DNA of 64,000 bases from Megascapheus bottae (lineage: Eukaryota; Chordata; Mammalia; Rodentia; Geomyidae), in contig JANJXV010000024.1 in the NCBI GenBank assembly GCA_024803745.1, positions 14,889,927 through 14,953,926 on the forward strand. Reading direction: 5' to 3'. Both the position numbers and the translations under genes were made by a program. Position 1 is the first letter of the stretch. Every line of letters begins with the position of its first letter. The notes under the pieces are model-generated. The model worked only from the letters and a program-made list of their open reading frames with translations. It ran no database searches and was not told the origin of the DNA. This document shows, piece after piece, positions 24,403-37,239 of the stretch.

Positions 24403-26231
24403 TAAAAGAAAATATGAAAAAGAACCAGTGCTTTCAAGTTTCATCCAAACACTTTTCCCCAAAGGAGACCCAAAGTATCAAACACCAAAACACTATATCC
24501 CACTTCCTGTCCTTGACCTTCTCCAATAGTCCCCTCCCATTCCAGAAAGAGAGAGACGTTGGAAGGACACTCCAGAGAGTCTTGGCCTTTTTCCTTGGTT
24601 TTATTTTTGTCTCAAATCTGGCTTAGCCATGGGAGTCATAGTGAAGGCAAGCAGATATGTTTCCAACCCTGCTTTGACTGGGGGGATGTTTCCAAAAGAA
24701 CTTAAAGCATTTATCTGTCATCTTCCCCAGCAAGGCATCTTGGCACTAAGCACTTAAGAGAAAGAAGAATCAGAACCAGCATGGAGAGATGACAGAGGCA
24801 GAAATAAAAGGCCTGGTTTCTACCTCCCACATTTACATCCCACCCACCAGGGCACTTTTCAGAGTCACTTCAGGCCTGCTCAACCCAGGAAGCTTGCAGC
24901 ATGCCCAGCTCTACCATGTACTTATTAACATAGCTCCAAAGGCAAGGAACAAAGGCAGCAAAGTGGTCTAGCACAGGAAAAGCAATGGTGGCCAAGAAGA
25001 GTTGTAGACTCCAAAAGTATATGGCAAAGAGTGAGTCTCTGGTATCAGATTCCTCTGGCTTACACTCTGTGAAAGATGGTATGCAAGATGGGAGGGCCAA
25101 GGACCCAGATCCTCATGATGGGAAAATAAGCAATGGAAGTCAATGTCAGCATCTTGTTCACCAGCAACCCTATTCCAACCCAAGCTCTCCAGGCTCAGAA
25201 GGGTAAGAGAATGGGAGGATACGTGCATCAATGCACGTACCAGCTGCAGGATAGTTCCTAAGATGGTCGGAAATGAAGGTCCTAATTACATTCCCCTATT
25301 GGTGATGACCTGGGATCACCACACACCAGCAATTATTTACTCTGGCAAAGCAATTAGGGAATTGGGACCAGGGAATTGATATGTGTTGGGGAAGAGGCAT
25401 ATGTGGGTTCTGAAGATGAGGATGGTGGTGGGAAAGATCCTCCTTTTGCATCTGTCTCCTCTCAATTAGGGTCATCACAAACATCCATCAGTCAGAGAGC
25501 TGGGCACTGCTTTCTATTTCTCCATCATGGAAAGTCTGGAAACCTCAAAATGGCACTAGAAAAAAAAGAAAGTGGAAAGAGAGATTGGGGACTAAAGAAA
25601 CAATTGCTCAGCAACAGATGGAAAAAACGACTATGTAAAGGGTAAAAATGGTGAAGTTTCAGCACACTGGCTTTACCCCCAGGAATGAAAGTAGAGTAAT
25701 AAGTTCAGAATGAGACAGCAGCAATGACCAGAGTCTAGAGAGGTGGCACAAACCCTAAGCAAAGACAGAGATTGTAGGCAAGGGACTATAGGCATAGCCC
25801 CTGAGCTGGGAGCATCCCAAAGGAACTTGCTAGGAAAGCCAACATCCAGCTCTACTCTAACTCTGCTGACTCAGAGACTCTGGGATTGAAGTAGGTAAAA
25901 GGTCCTGGGTAATTACAATTCATATTCAAGTCTGAGGCGCAACCTATAGGAAAGAGACTTCCAGAATTCCATCCCATCCTCTGCCCACTATGAGTGTCGA
26001 GTGCTAACACCTGTGATCATTTTCATTCTTATGCAGTGATGTTGTCTTTGATGCGCCATTAAGCAGAAATGACATCTGAACGTGATTTACTTTGAAACAG
26101 GCTCCCAGTACTGAACAGGCCCTTAATTCCCTGGCATGGCAGATGCTGGCTGGGTGCTTATCACCTCATACCTCTGTCCACAGGAATGGCAGAGCATGGA
26201 TAGCATAGGTGAAGTCCAAGAAGAAAATGAA
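24403..26231. other. Unique intronic sequence, nothing recognised
   Basis: Overlapping frames at 24870-25645 lack motifs. No mobile element stands out. Confidence 0.45.
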
Positions 26232-26335
26232 TTTTCTGTACCAACTGTGTGCCAGGAACTGTCCTAATCTACTTTATGTATAGTAATCTCAATCAGTTTT
26301 CATAATGATGACCCAATGTATAAACTCAATTGCAA
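26232..26335 (-). repeat. MIR fragment
   Basis: 'ctgtgtgccaggaactgtcc', 'taatctcaatcagttttcat' and 'aatgatgacccaatgtat' follow the reverse-complement MIR core. Confidence 0.65.
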
Positions 26336-26347
26336 GAAAACATGTCT

Positions 26348-26411
26348 GGGGCTAGGGGTATGGCTTGGTGGTAGAGCAGTTACCTACCATATGGAGACCC
26401 TGGATTTAATT
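26348..26411 (+). mobile_element. ID-type SINE
   Basis: 'ggggctaggggtatggcttg' followed by 'gtggtagagcagttacctac' is the tRNA-Ala-derived ID head with its A box; the B-box region (ggatttaattaa) is degenerate. The 3' tail runs directly into the purine microsatellite that follows. Confidence 0.8.
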
Positions 26412-26573
26412 AAAGGAAGGAGGGAAGGAGAAAGAAAGAGAGGGTGGAAGGGAGGGAGGGAGGGAGGAAGGGAGGGAGGAAAGGAGGGAAAGAGAGAGAG
26501 AGGGAGAGAAGGAAGGAAAGGAAGAAAGGAAGAAATAGAGTCACAGATAGGGAAGGGGAGGAGAAGGGGAGGC
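26412..26573 (+). repeat. (GGAA)n/(GGGA)n purine tract at an ID tail
   Basis: About 130 bp of almost pure purine (ggaagg, gggagg and aaag units) continues from the ID element, with a short interruption at 26537-26548. This is the expected product of microsatellite growth from a SINE A-rich tail. Confidence 0.9.
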
Positions 26574-26869
26574 ATTTTAAGAGGTGAAGTGAATTTGATC
26601 AATGCTACACAATGACTAAGTTCCACCCCAAAGTTCTTGTTCTTGCCATGATGTTGCATTGCCTTCTCCTTCTTCTATGTTAAAACACTAACAAAGCTGC
26701 CTCATTACATTAAGATATGGGGAGAAAAATATCTAGGGTTCTGTGGGGGCCATTTTCTTGTTCTACCAGAAGCCAGTTTCGAAATAGCTGAGAAAAAGGA
26801 GGTAAAGAGGATATCTAGAAATGAATTGGTTATGGGCTAAAGTGAGAGCTCTTGCTCTCATTCATGTGT

Positions 26870-27115
26870 GGAAGTTCTACTCCAGGACCCAGGACTGTGA
26901 CTATACTTGGAGATGGTCTTTACAGAGGTAATTAAGTTAAAATGACATAATTTGGGTAGAACCTAACCTTAGAATATGAATGTCCTAATTAGAAGAAGAG
27001 AGAAAAGGCCACATGAAGACACAGAAAAGGCTGTTATCTCTAAGTCAAAGAGAGGCTTAGGAGACACAGCCCTGCTCACACCTAGACTGTGGACTCCCAA
27101 CCTCCACAACTGCCA
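26870..27115 (+). mobile_element. MLT1-like MaLR LTR fragment
   Basis: 'tctttacagaggtaattaag', 'gaatatgaatgtcctaatta', 'aggccacatgaagacaca' and 'tgtggactcccaacctccac' follow the MLT1 LTR consensus in order. It is an old non-coding solo LTR remnant. Confidence 0.75.
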
Positions 27116-27611
27116 GCCAATGAATGTCTGTGATTTTAGACACCCGGCCAGTGGTTCCATTGGGCTCTCCACTGCCCATAGACTCTAAAGTGCCCACTGG
27201 CTAACAGCACAAGCTCAGAGCACCCTTGCTCTGTCTGGACCACAAAAGTGGCCAGACTTCAGCAGGGATAGGTATTGTTGAGAGGAAGGGCGAGCTGTCT
27301 TCCTGGGACTACCTACTACTTTCAGCCTCAACTGCATCTGTCTGCTCACACAAGTCAGGTACCCGGGGCCACCATGGAACCGTTCCACTGTCTGCCTCTT
27401 TCCTGGCAGGTGTCTGATGAGAGCCTCAAGCCTACAGAAAGAGAACTACAGAGCGGAAACAAACACCTCTTTACAGGGAACAGCCCTTCAAGGGCTGTAG
27501 GGGTATTTGGATTTCAGGGTGGTACAGGGAGACAGGTGGCAGCTGTGTGCAAAGCAGAAAATGAAGAAAAGGGAGGAAGGGCCAGTCCTGTATCTGTGCA
27601 AGTCTCTGATC
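27116..27611. other. Unique intronic sequence
   Basis: The 166-codon frame that starts here owes its length to the CT/CA tract it runs into. No gene supported. Confidence 0.5.
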
Positions 27612-27641
27612 ATCTCTCTCTGACTGTCTCTCTCTTCTCTC

Positions 27642-27694
<53 letters not shown>
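27612..27694 (+). repeat. Compound (CT)n-(CA)n microsatellite
   Basis: A CT-rich run (27612-27646) abuts about 24 CA units (27647-27694). Confidence 0.97.
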
Positions 27695-27697
<3 letters not shown>

Positions 27698-28732
27698 GCA
27701 TGTGTCACCATGCTGGGTAACACACACAAGCACATGCCTGAGTGTGTGGTAAGGACCCCAGAGTACATTTGTTGAGTTTTCCTTAGAGAATCCCCACTTT
27801 GAATTCTCCCTCACACTCTCCCTTTCTGGCCTTCAAAACAGAGCATCAAACATGCAGCTGTGGAAGGAGTTAGACAACCAGAGAAGACTGCCAAGCTTGT
27901 TCATGAGGTCTAGAGAAGAGCGGGTGGGATCTCATCTAGACAGCCCACAGGCAGCTTGCGAGTATGCAGAGCCTTCCAGGGCCTCAGCAACCCTGTCTAG
28001 ACATGCCTATCCACCTGTGCCTCCCAGAAGACCAGGGGAGGGGAAGAAAGGGCGAAAATTGAGCTTGCCTCTTCTCTCCCGTCAGGGTTGTCAGGAGGTT
28101 AGAGGGAGACAAACCTGTTTGAATTTCGATGTTGTAGCTGTGTTTGGGGGTTCTGATTTGCCTCTTCACTCTTCTCTTTGAGGTGTCTCTGAGCCCCAAC
28201 TCAACCAGTTTCCTCTGAAGAGGCTAGTAGAGGCACAGAACTAACCCAAAAAGACCAGAGGGGCTAATCAACTGGGTCTGGACAGTGATGAGATTAAAGT
28301 CAATGACAAATTTTATTACAGAGCTGTAACTGTGCCCAGATAAGTGTGTGACGAGAAGATAACTGAGCTGTGAGCTAGCAAGCCACTGGGGACCTCGTAA
28401 CAGACTAAGCCCCATGATGGGCCAAGAAGAAAAAAGGGGAGGGGAAGAGGGCTGAGGAGGAGTGGATGAATCAATCAATCAGAGGCTGGGGGCAGCAGGA
28501 CCCTCAACCCCTGCCCAAGGGTCTCCACTGCTCAGCACCTCTGGGAGGCCTTGCATGATACTCATTCATATCCCTGAAGAGATGGGAAAAAAGTTATCTA
28601 TTTAACTGTAGCTCCCAGGTACCATTTTAATCTTGTAAAATCTCATCAGCCTTTCATAATTTCGAAACTATTCGGCCTGTGTTGGATTCTGCTTTCCACA
28701 TCACATACACGTAGGAATTTAAAGCTTTTTCT
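27695..28732. other. Unique intronic sequence, nothing recognised
   Basis: Slightly GC-richer than its surroundings at 27890-28150, without CpG-island density or splice-bounded coding. Confidence 0.45.
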
Positions 28733-28969
28733 AGCTGGGTACCAATGGTCCATGCTTGTAATTCTAGCTACCTAGGACGTTGAGATGTGAGCATCATGGT
28801 CGGCCTAGGCAAGAAAATCTGTGAGACTTTTACCTCCAAGTAACCAGCAAAAGATGGGAATAGAGCTGTGTTCCAAGTGGTAGAGCACCAGCCGGGAGCT
28901 AAAAGGCTAAGGAATAGTACCCGTGCTCTGAGTTCAAGCCTCAGTAGACAATCAATCAATCAATCAATG
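28733..28969 (+). mobile_element. B1-like/Geo dimeric SINE with (CAAT)n tail
   Basis: 'agctgggtaccaatggtcca', 'cttgtaattctagctaccta', 'agctgtgttccaagtggtag' and 'gctctgagttcaagcctcag' give the complete dimer. The tail is an ATCA/CAAT repeat at 28947-28969 rather than poly-A. Confidence 0.85.
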
Positions 28970-29445
28970 TTTTTCTGCTATACTTAAGTGGGTCCCTTGT
29001 TTATTTTAATTTTAAATGTATAAAATAGCTGCAAACTCTTGAGTTTGGCCTACAACTTGCATGTAAAATGGAACAATTATTAAATCAAATTAGCATGGTA
29101 CTGTTAACTAAACCTTCAATGTTCACTTGGATTTTATCCGTGTCCCATTAATGCCCTCTTTCAGTTCCAGGAACCAATCAGAGACCATCACATTTCACAG
29201 AGTGTGATTTATCTCTTGATATCTTTCTTCCTATTCACTTAAAAGTGTTTGCTAATTACACTTTCAGGCATCCATACTTTAAATCTACAGCACTTCCCTA
29301 GTCCTATCTGTCAACCTCCTCTCCTGATGTGATGAGAACACCTGTGAGCAACAGAACAAATGACGTGTGATAGAGTATAGCGGTGTTTCGTGATGGCAGA
29401 TTCTGCAGATACGATGGTGAATATCAAGGCAAGGTGGCACCCCTC

Positions 29446-29909
29446 CTGTAGTGCCTGAAAATGGTCCAAAGATAACTAAATCCTAATCCCTGGAGCCTTG
29501 CATAGCCAAAGAGACTTTGCAGTATAATTAATTAAGTAGAGATTATGATGGATTATCTGCCCAGGTCCTAAATGCGATCACAGGTATTCTAAGAAGTGGA
29601 CAGGAGAGGAAAGTCTTACCACACAGAGAAGGCAATGTGCACACAGCTTGGAGACACATTTAAAGATACTGTCCCACTGGCCTTGAAGAGGGAGGAAGGA
29701 TTGCGGTTCTAGAAACTGGAAAAGGCTAAGGAAGTGGATTTTACTCTAGACCCTCTGGAAGGAGTATGGTCTTATGGCTATCTTGGTTTCTGCCAAGTAA
29801 AACTCATTTTGGACTGCTGACTTCTAGAGCTAGAAGAAAATAAATTTGTGTTGATTGAAGCCACCAATCACTGTGGTGATTTGTTACAGAAGTACTAGAA
29901 ACTAATACA
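29446..29909 (+). mobile_element. MLT1-type MaLR LTR
   Basis: 'aaatcctaatccctggagcc', 'agagactttgcagtataatt', 'ggtcctaaatgcgatcacag', 'agaaaataaatttgtgttga', and the terminal 'tactagaaactaataca' reproduce nearly the full order of an MLT1 LTR. It includes the AATAAA signal and the typical 3' end. An ancient solo LTR with no internal gene. Confidence 0.85.
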
Positions 29910-30044
29910 TCCTGTAAGGTAGACAGTAAATGCTCAAAAACTAGTATGCCAGGTCCATCTCTCTCCACAACTCACTGTACCATGGGATCTAAAAATGAAG
30001 GCTACTCTCAGGTCCTTTTCAGCGTTGCCAAATGAGAGCAACAT

Positions 30045-30375
30045 TTGATTGATCTAATTCATATTTGGAAGTATCTATGAAAGCTAAATGTACTTCATGA
30101 CCCAGCAATTTCACTCTTAGATGTCATTTCCCATAGAAATGTGATTATTTGTGGACACCAGAACACTTACCCACAGGTGTCAAGAGTGTTAATGTTCATA
30201 GAAGGCAAACACTGAGAATCATTCAAATACTCATCAAAGAGCTGGGATGTAGCTCAGTGGCAAAGTAGATGTTTAATAAGTGCAATTGCCTGTGTTTGAT
30301 CCCCAGTATTAAAAGAAAAAAAACAAAAAAAACCCAATGGATTCAAATGCTTATCAATTAACAAAATGTAAAATG
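30045..30375 (+). mobile_element. Old L1 3' fragment, interrupted by an ID element
   Basis: 'catgacccagcaatttcact' and 'ttaatgttcatagaaggcaa', then after the ID insertion 'attcaaatgcttatcaatta' and 'acaaaatgtaaaatg', follow the late ORF2 region of an old L1 family. No intact frame remains. Confidence 0.6.
30239..30340 (+). mobile_element. ID SINE with target-site duplication
   Basis: 'agctgggatgtagctcagtg' and 'tgtttgatccccagtatt' are the A- and B-box regions of an ID element, followed by an A-rich tail (aaaagaaaaaaaacaaaaaa). The flanking 17-bp sequences at 30221-30237 and 30341-30357 agree at 15 of 17 positions. This is a target-site duplication showing L1-mediated insertion into the older L1 fragment. 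Confidence 0.93.
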
Positions 30376-33300
30376 CTAATTTGGGTCTCGACTCACATGC
30401 GGTGACACAGATCACACTCACACACCTAAAGCAGAGAAAGAGAGAGGAGACACTGAAAGCCATTTTCCACATGATGCTTTGTGGGTCGACTCCAAAGCCA
30501 ATGAAGCCAGTCTGTGCAGTGAGAAAATGACAGAATAATAGCTGCCCCTAGGAGAGTGGGACCTGGATTTTAGGAAGTGCAAGGGAGGATTTGAAGGAAA
30601 CTGGGATTCTGGTCACAGCTTACATCATGGAGGAATTATGAGAAATGTCAGAAAAAGGGGTACAGTCACAGCACATCACTTTCCTATATGAGCACACTGA
30701 TGTAGTGAAAAGATGCTCAAGAAACTCAAGTTTGGAACTGGCCCTTTTGCAAGGCCGTCTACTCCAAAAGCTGTGTGCAATGGAGAACTGGGCTAACCAC
30801 CTCACAGGACAAGCATAGCAAACAAGGCCTGCCTATTACCATAATTACATCTCCGGGAACGTGCAAAGCTCTCATTTTCCCTTCATGTCTATAATGTTGT
30901 GGGGACATGGGATGCAATTACAGCCCTGAAATATGCAGCTCTGGAAGCATAAACACATACATCTACACACGCAGAGGTGAAGCACATACATTACACGGCA
31001 TGAACCAAACCAGAGAGTAAGCATAGCGTCCACACAGCCCCTACCACCCAGCCTGGAGCCTCCCTGACCCTTACGGTGAACATCACATCTGAACAAAATC
31101 TTGGACAATTTCTGGGAAGAAATTCCTCTAAAGAGACAGTTTTCTGGGATCAATCTTCTAATTAAAAACTTGTGGGGAAAAGCACAAGGTGAAGACTTTT
31201 GTTTCTAATGGGGTCCAAAGCCCTCCCTACTCCCCTCTTTCTTTTTTATTATAACTTTAACCTCCTTGGCCATAATCCATCATTCAAGGAAGCTGGAAGC
31301 AAATTGCATGGCAGCAAATGTGACATGGAACAATTCTATTTCCTTGGTAAGACAGGCAGGAATGCCAGAGAAAGAGCAGTGAGCAATAAGCAGGCCAGAG
31401 CTGATTTGATTTCGTAGATTCTTTCAAAATGTGCAGCACACTGAGGTGTGAGGGATGTCCCAGGCGGAAGATGAATCGGGTCCATTCCTGAGGTTCTGAG
31501 TGTAGCTTATTCCCCTAGGGTGTCTTCAATTCTGATTCCCCCTCTCCCAAACACTCTTGCTACTGGGCAGACAACATGTCAGCAAGTCTGGACTAATTTC
31601 AACCCCAGCCCAAATAAGCACAGACCAGAAGACAAATCTGCAGGGGATGGGAGGGCAAGGAGCCTCATCTGAAGCAGAGAGGTTCCTCTGCAGTTACTGA
31701 AAGTAAACTTAGAAAACCAAGTCGAAATAATTCTTAAATAATCTGCTGACATGGTGGTGTATTCTACCTTTGAGACATTCAGATAATTGGGGTTCACTAA
31801 ATCACCGAACTATCTAATTTCCAAATTCACGCCTGCATGGAAAGGAAAGTGCCTCTACACCTGCTCCTCTGTTTCTCCTCTCCCTCCTACAATCAAATTA
31901 GACATCGATCCACAATCCATCCACCTCTCTGGCTGTAATAATGTACGTCAGTGGATTATGAGCACTGTGTGTCTCGTGTTCAGTTATGTTCTGTACACAC
32001 ACACACATTCCCATCTCCTGCTTCTCAAAGTCCACATGCAAGAATTCTGCAAACAGCGGCCAAAAGCAAGGATACCTATGTTATGTACAAGTCAGGTACA
32101 TCATGAAGAATTCAAATCATAAATTATCCAGATATTTTCAAACAAAAATAATTGCATGGTAAAAGATTAGCTGTGTGTCTTTCTTCTCTGCTAAGACTCC
32201 ATCAAGCCTGCCTCTCTAGTGGAATGACGGAGTCACAGACATCTCAAAGTTTCAAATGTCAAAGGACCCAGCGGAGTGGCATTCACCAGGTGGGAACAAG
32301 GAAACAGTGGAAGTGGATGCCAGCTGAGGCAGGGGGCTGAGGCTGTCAATGCAGGAAAGTAGTACTTCAAATTTACCTGTGTGTGCATGCACACGTGTGT
32401 GCATCCAGGCTCTTTGTGCCTCAAGTTCTCTACTTTTTCCCTACCTAAAACCCCATCTCTGCCAATTTCATGTGCTACTCACTGTAAAAATGAATTTAGT
32501 TTATGTAGTAAAAGAGAAAAGCAAAGGATAGGTGGGCAGGAGAAAATCTGGAATTTAAACATTTCAGAAAAGAGTTTTCCACATTCTCTTGCAAGCTCGT
32601 CATCTCTCTTTGTAATAATGCTGACCAAACAGACAAAAGCCACCAGAGAAGCAAAAATACATAATAGGCTCCAAAAATAATAAAGATGAAGACGATTGCA
32701 AGAAATGTCTTGGATTTATTAAAGGAAAAAGTGTGGGGGAAATTTTTGGCTTTATATTTTGATAAGATTCAATGGCAGTTCTGTTTGGCAAAAAAAAAAT
32801 CAAAGTAAATAGTATCTAGTTCAGAGGTTAACAAACCTTCCCATTAAAAAGCTATGGAGTTAATATTATCAGCTTTAAGGTCACACGGTCTCTTTCACAA
32901 GAAGCAATATGTAAACAACATGCAGATGATATGTAAATGTGAGCAGGAGCAGATCTGGCCTTCAGCTGTAATGGTCTGGGGAGGGGAGGAGGAGATGGGG
33001 TTGCAAACAGGTAAGGTAGTATGAATGGCTGAAGTTACCACCTCTCTGAAAGTACCAAGTAGCAGAAAGCATGCAACAACAAAATGTAAATAAATAAAAA
33101 CACATTTGGAAAATTCCATAGAAATCAGATGATAGTGGGGAAAACTCAGATGAGACGTGGATGACAAATCCAGGAGACATTATGTATGCCCACAGAACCG
33201 ATTACAGAACAGAAACACTAATGTAATAAAGTGGTAATAAAGACCTTCCTGCATGGAAAACTTGAGATTGCAGAGTGAAAGCAGATTCTTGAATTCATGC

Positions 33301-33939
33301 CAATGAAATTAAGTCAGCTCACATACAAATTCTGACATCCAGAGAAGGTTCCATCAGACTGAGAAAAGGCCAAAATCACCTACAGAGCATCAAAGCCCAA
33401 CCAGCCTCAGGCTCTTTCCTACAGTCACTGTTCAGAAACAATGAGGTAATTTCCACAACCTTGAGAGAAGAAAAATGATCAGGCAAGTTTTTACTTGCAC
33501 AAAAGGTCAAAGGAATGACACTCTTAGACATCCAAGGGCTTTCAAATTATATCATCAGTGTTCTCTTCATGAGAAAACAAATGTCTTGATGGCAACAATG
33601 AATTCCTGAGAGACACGATGATATGAAGACTCTACAGGTAACGAGTGAGCAAGAACCTGACAGAGTTGTCTAAACACCTACATAATTTTGATTACTAAAC
33701 AGTAGAAATGTCAGAAACAATGTTTGAGATGGATGAATGAATATTGAAATTATCATAATGCAAAACTATTGCAAAGGGTTTTAAAGCCTAAATCATATTA
33801 ATAACAATTAGGTAGCAGAGTGAGCAAAGGGAAATACAATCTATAGTGTTTAATTCTTAACTTGGATACTTACAAAATATAGGTTTAAATATGCTCTCAA
33901 AATCTGAAGGGTAACTACTATTAAGTTAAAATGAAATAA
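30376..33939. other. Unique intronic sequence
   Basis: Mostly AT-leaning unique DNA. 30835-30960 keeps some CpGs near TAATTACATCTCCGGGAACG and may be a weak regulatory block. No supported gene. Confidence 0.4.
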
Positions 33940-34390
33940 AATGAATGCTTTTCAAGTCATCACAGAGATGAAAACACACAAAACTATAATCAATCCATCT
34001 AACTGAAATTAACAGAAATTAGAAGTAAATAGGAGATAAATACACCAGAAAGAAAATTAAAAGAAAGGCTCAGATGAACACACAGCAGACTATCAGGCTG
34101 CCATTAAAAAGCATAAGATAGAAGGGTATTTGGTCACATCAGAAAATGTTCAGAATGAAAGGAAGAGAGACAAAATAATGCATTCATATATGTGAGAACT
34201 CAATTTGGATATAATTTAAAGCAAACATTTATAAGGAAAAGATACAGAAATACCTTCAAATATCAATAATGATTTTTGAAGATGGTAGAATTTCAAGTAA
34301 TTTTCCCTTATTTATTCTTTGTCTATTTTCCACAAACAGTATACATGGTTGTGATCATTTTTAAAGCAAACAGCATTAAAAAAAATTTAG
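33940..34390 (+). repeat. Possible ancient LINE 3' region
   Basis: AT-rich sequence with 'gctgccattaaaaagcataa', 'gagagacaaaataatgcatt' and 'ctattttccacaaacagtat' resembles the 3' end of old mammalian L1/HAL1 elements. Too decayed to assign firmly. Confidence 0.4.
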
Positions 34391-34589
34391 GGTAGTGTAC
34401 AATCAAGCTGATTATTCTGCCATGGAGGTGAAGACGTCATGAAAAGAAATGGGCTGATATTTGCCACAGGTTAGATTCAGGAAGCCAGTTGATTAAAATC
34501 TGGATGTTCTATCTTTTGCTGTGTCCAGCAAACTCTTAAGCCTGTCACTCAGACAGAAAAAAAAAATAAAACACCAGGAAATGTATAAT

Positions 34590-34740
34590 TTCCATATTAG
34601 TTGCTATGTGCTCTGTGCACTGAGCTTTATCTACAAAACAACCAGGAGATATAGACACTATAGTGCCATTTTACAGATGAGGAAACTGAGAACAGAGAAG
34701 ACAAGAAACTTGCTTGAGATCACTTTCTGGGGATTTGTCT
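34590..34740 (-). repeat. MIR fragment
   Basis: 'ccattttacagatgaggaaa' and 'ctgagaacagagaagac' are signature reverse-complement MIR words. Confidence 0.8.
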
Positions 34741-35224
34741 CCATGTGGCCAGTGGTCAACACATTTCTGGCCTCTATTCTTCCTTCTGGAAGTTAGGCCA
34801 AACATTTCTGAACCTCGTTGCAGTTATTTCTTTTCACATAATCTTCCTTTGCTGCAGCTTAGGGAATCACAACTGTGAAGGTTGGTATCTCATATATTCA
34901 GCTGGACCATAAATACAAAAGCCCCACATTCTCACAATGAGACAGTATTCAAGCTATACAAGCCACAAGCAAACATGCCACCCCTGTCCCTTCTGGTCTA
35001 GTTTCAATGGATAAAACGGAGCTAAAGCCATGACAATTCCACCCACCCCTACTTCCTTCACCTTAACACGAAGTGGAGCCCCAGAAATCTGTCCAACTAT
35101 ATTGGACAGAGTCTAAATACTTCTCAAAGGCCCAGCTCCAGCAAAAGAAATCTGTACTGTCTGTCAGCAAAAATGAATAAAATCCCGATCTTTGCTAAAA
35201 GGCAGGGGAGGGGGCTGGGAGCTT

Positions 35225-35390
35225 ACCTCTGAATTGCAATGTTATTAGGACACAGTTTGCTGTAATAATACCAATTAACATTTCTCCCACTTAATAGTTT
35301 CTAGTACAGGATAAAAATAGCAATACACGTGGCACTGAGATGCAAAAAATAACAATGGAAATGTGCTCTGCAAGAGCCCTGTTCCTGTCT
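35225..35390. promoter_or_regulatory. SOX/homeodomain/E-box-rich block, candidate conserved element
   Basis: Unique AT-rich sequence packs GCAATGTTATTAGG, CCAATTAACATTT, CACTTAATAG, the E-box ACACGTGG and a SOX-like AACAATGG into about 150 bp. Appearance-based call. Confidence 0.22.
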
Positions 35391-35549
35391 TACCTGAAGA
35401 AGATGGTATGGAGGAAGATCATAAAAGGTATAGAAGGGGATTGCAGAGAGCCTTCTAGAAAGTAAGGACCTCTTGTCATGCTCCTTTTATAATCTCAAGT
35501 AACCAGAGATGTTGAGAAGAGGACAGCCAAGACACAATGAAATGACATC

Positions 35550-35690
35550 AGGCTTGGAGTGCCAAGGTTTGATTTTCGGTTCCTACATTTAAGCAAGTTC
35601 TGTGATCTGCTTACATCATTAACCTCCATAAGTTGCACTCGGTACCTGCAAGGTGAGACTCAGAGCAGCTGATCTCAGGCAGGTATGCTA
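35550..35690 (+). repeat. Probable MIR fragment
   Basis: 'ggcttggagtgccaaggttt', 'aagttctgtgatctgcttac' and 'cattaacctccataagt' match a diverged forward MIR. Confidence 0.5.
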
Positions 35691-37209
35691 TTTTAATTCC
35701 AGAACATCGAAAAGGTCTTTGTAAACTGTGTTTAAATGTACCAGGAGGATCTTAGGTATCTGGTGACAGAAGTGATATGAGTGACATTTGCCAACACAAA
35801 CTATATGATCACATAAGTGAATGATATCATAAATTAGTCCCCACCCATAACAAGATGAGTGGCATTCCAGTGGCACAGGTATCCCAGTTTAAGGTCAGCA
35901 CGCTCTCTGTTCCCAACGCTGGTACATGTATGTTCAAAGATATTTCAAGGACAAAAGTTGCCATCCAGAAGCTTGTTTTCACCATAGTTCTGAGACTCAG
36001 CTAGGAGTCTCACGCTCATGAATTTCCTGAACACTGGCTTGACTTCAACAGCCATTAATGAGAAGTGAGCTAGACCCAAGGAGTCCAGGACCCACAGCCC
36101 ATGAGTATCTAATGTGAAAACTGGAAAGTCCTTCCTTTATCCAGCCCCTCACACATACATATTTTCCATTGCTAGCTCTAGCCCTGATGAGACAGCACCA
36201 CAGACCTTCTACAATTTGTGATGTGGTCAGGACCACCCACATGGAGGAGGGGCTTCTAGTTGTGCTACACAAGGGTCTTCAGTTTCCTGAAGGATTCCCT
36301 TAGTTCCTTGGGAAAACATGGAACCACTCACTACTGCCCTCCCTGTCTCCTCAACCTGAAAGGGATCTTTATCAGTTCAATGTCTGTCTTTCAGGTAAGG
36401 TTTTACATGAAGAAAAGAGCTTCTCTCTTGAAAGCCTTACAATGTTTGTTCTTGGGGATTGTGAGAGTCCTAACTGAGGTTTAGAGAAAAAGGACCTGTT
36501 CTTTGGTTTGGGGAAAAGTCATCCAAAGGCCTCTTCACCCATCCAAATAATGACATTGCTGACTTAATGGGAAAATAGTATCCAATACCATCCAGAACTG
36601 CTCTAGATATATCCCATTATGCCTGAGTACAACTTCCCTGATTTACCAGAATGCCCTCCTACTTCTCTGTCATGCACAGTGCTCCTGAATCACGGGGACC
36701 AGGACGGTCAGCTCAGGCCATGAGACTCCAAATGAGCAAAGTGATATCCTGAAGTTGGAAGGGGATGCAGACAGAAGAGTAGCAGAAAGCCCCAAGGAGA
36801 AAATTCCATTCTTCTGCTGCATGCATTTTCTCTATTTTTTCTCTTCTGCTTCCTTCTCATCTCTGCATTTTTTTCTCCTGTCTGAATTTCTTATACATTT
36901 TCTAGTTTTCCTTCTGTGCTTCTTTAGTCAGTCTGCTGAGCCATTAATCAAGAATCCTACATAATATATGACCGAGGACACAATCGCCTGTCTACAGGTG
37001 ACTGGGCTGTCTGGATTAACAGGACACCCCCATTGAGGAAAATCACCTGTTCATGATGTGTTTTTTAACTTATTAGAAGAAACACAATCTATCCTCATCT
37101 CTTAGCTGATCTCATAATCTTTAGCAGCTCCCTGAGCAGCTCGGTCTTTCACATAAAGAAAAGCTACAAGACAGGCTGAGAAGTTATAGGAGGGAAAAAG
37201 CTGAGGTGC
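35691..37209. other. Unique intronic sequence, nothing recognised
   Basis: No supported gene or element. Confidence 0.45.
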
Positions 37210-37239
37210 TCCTGGCTCATTGGGTAAAGACAGGTCCAG

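Noticed and set aside
27275..27775. 166-codon plus-strand frame, among the longest
   Set aside because: Its length depends on a (CT)n/(CA)n tract giving a Thr-His run; no motif elsewhere.
29446..29909. AATAAA and LTR promoter as an alternative transcript end or start
   Set aside because: The LTR is ancient and decayed and lies on the strand opposite to PLXNA4; no transcript evidence.
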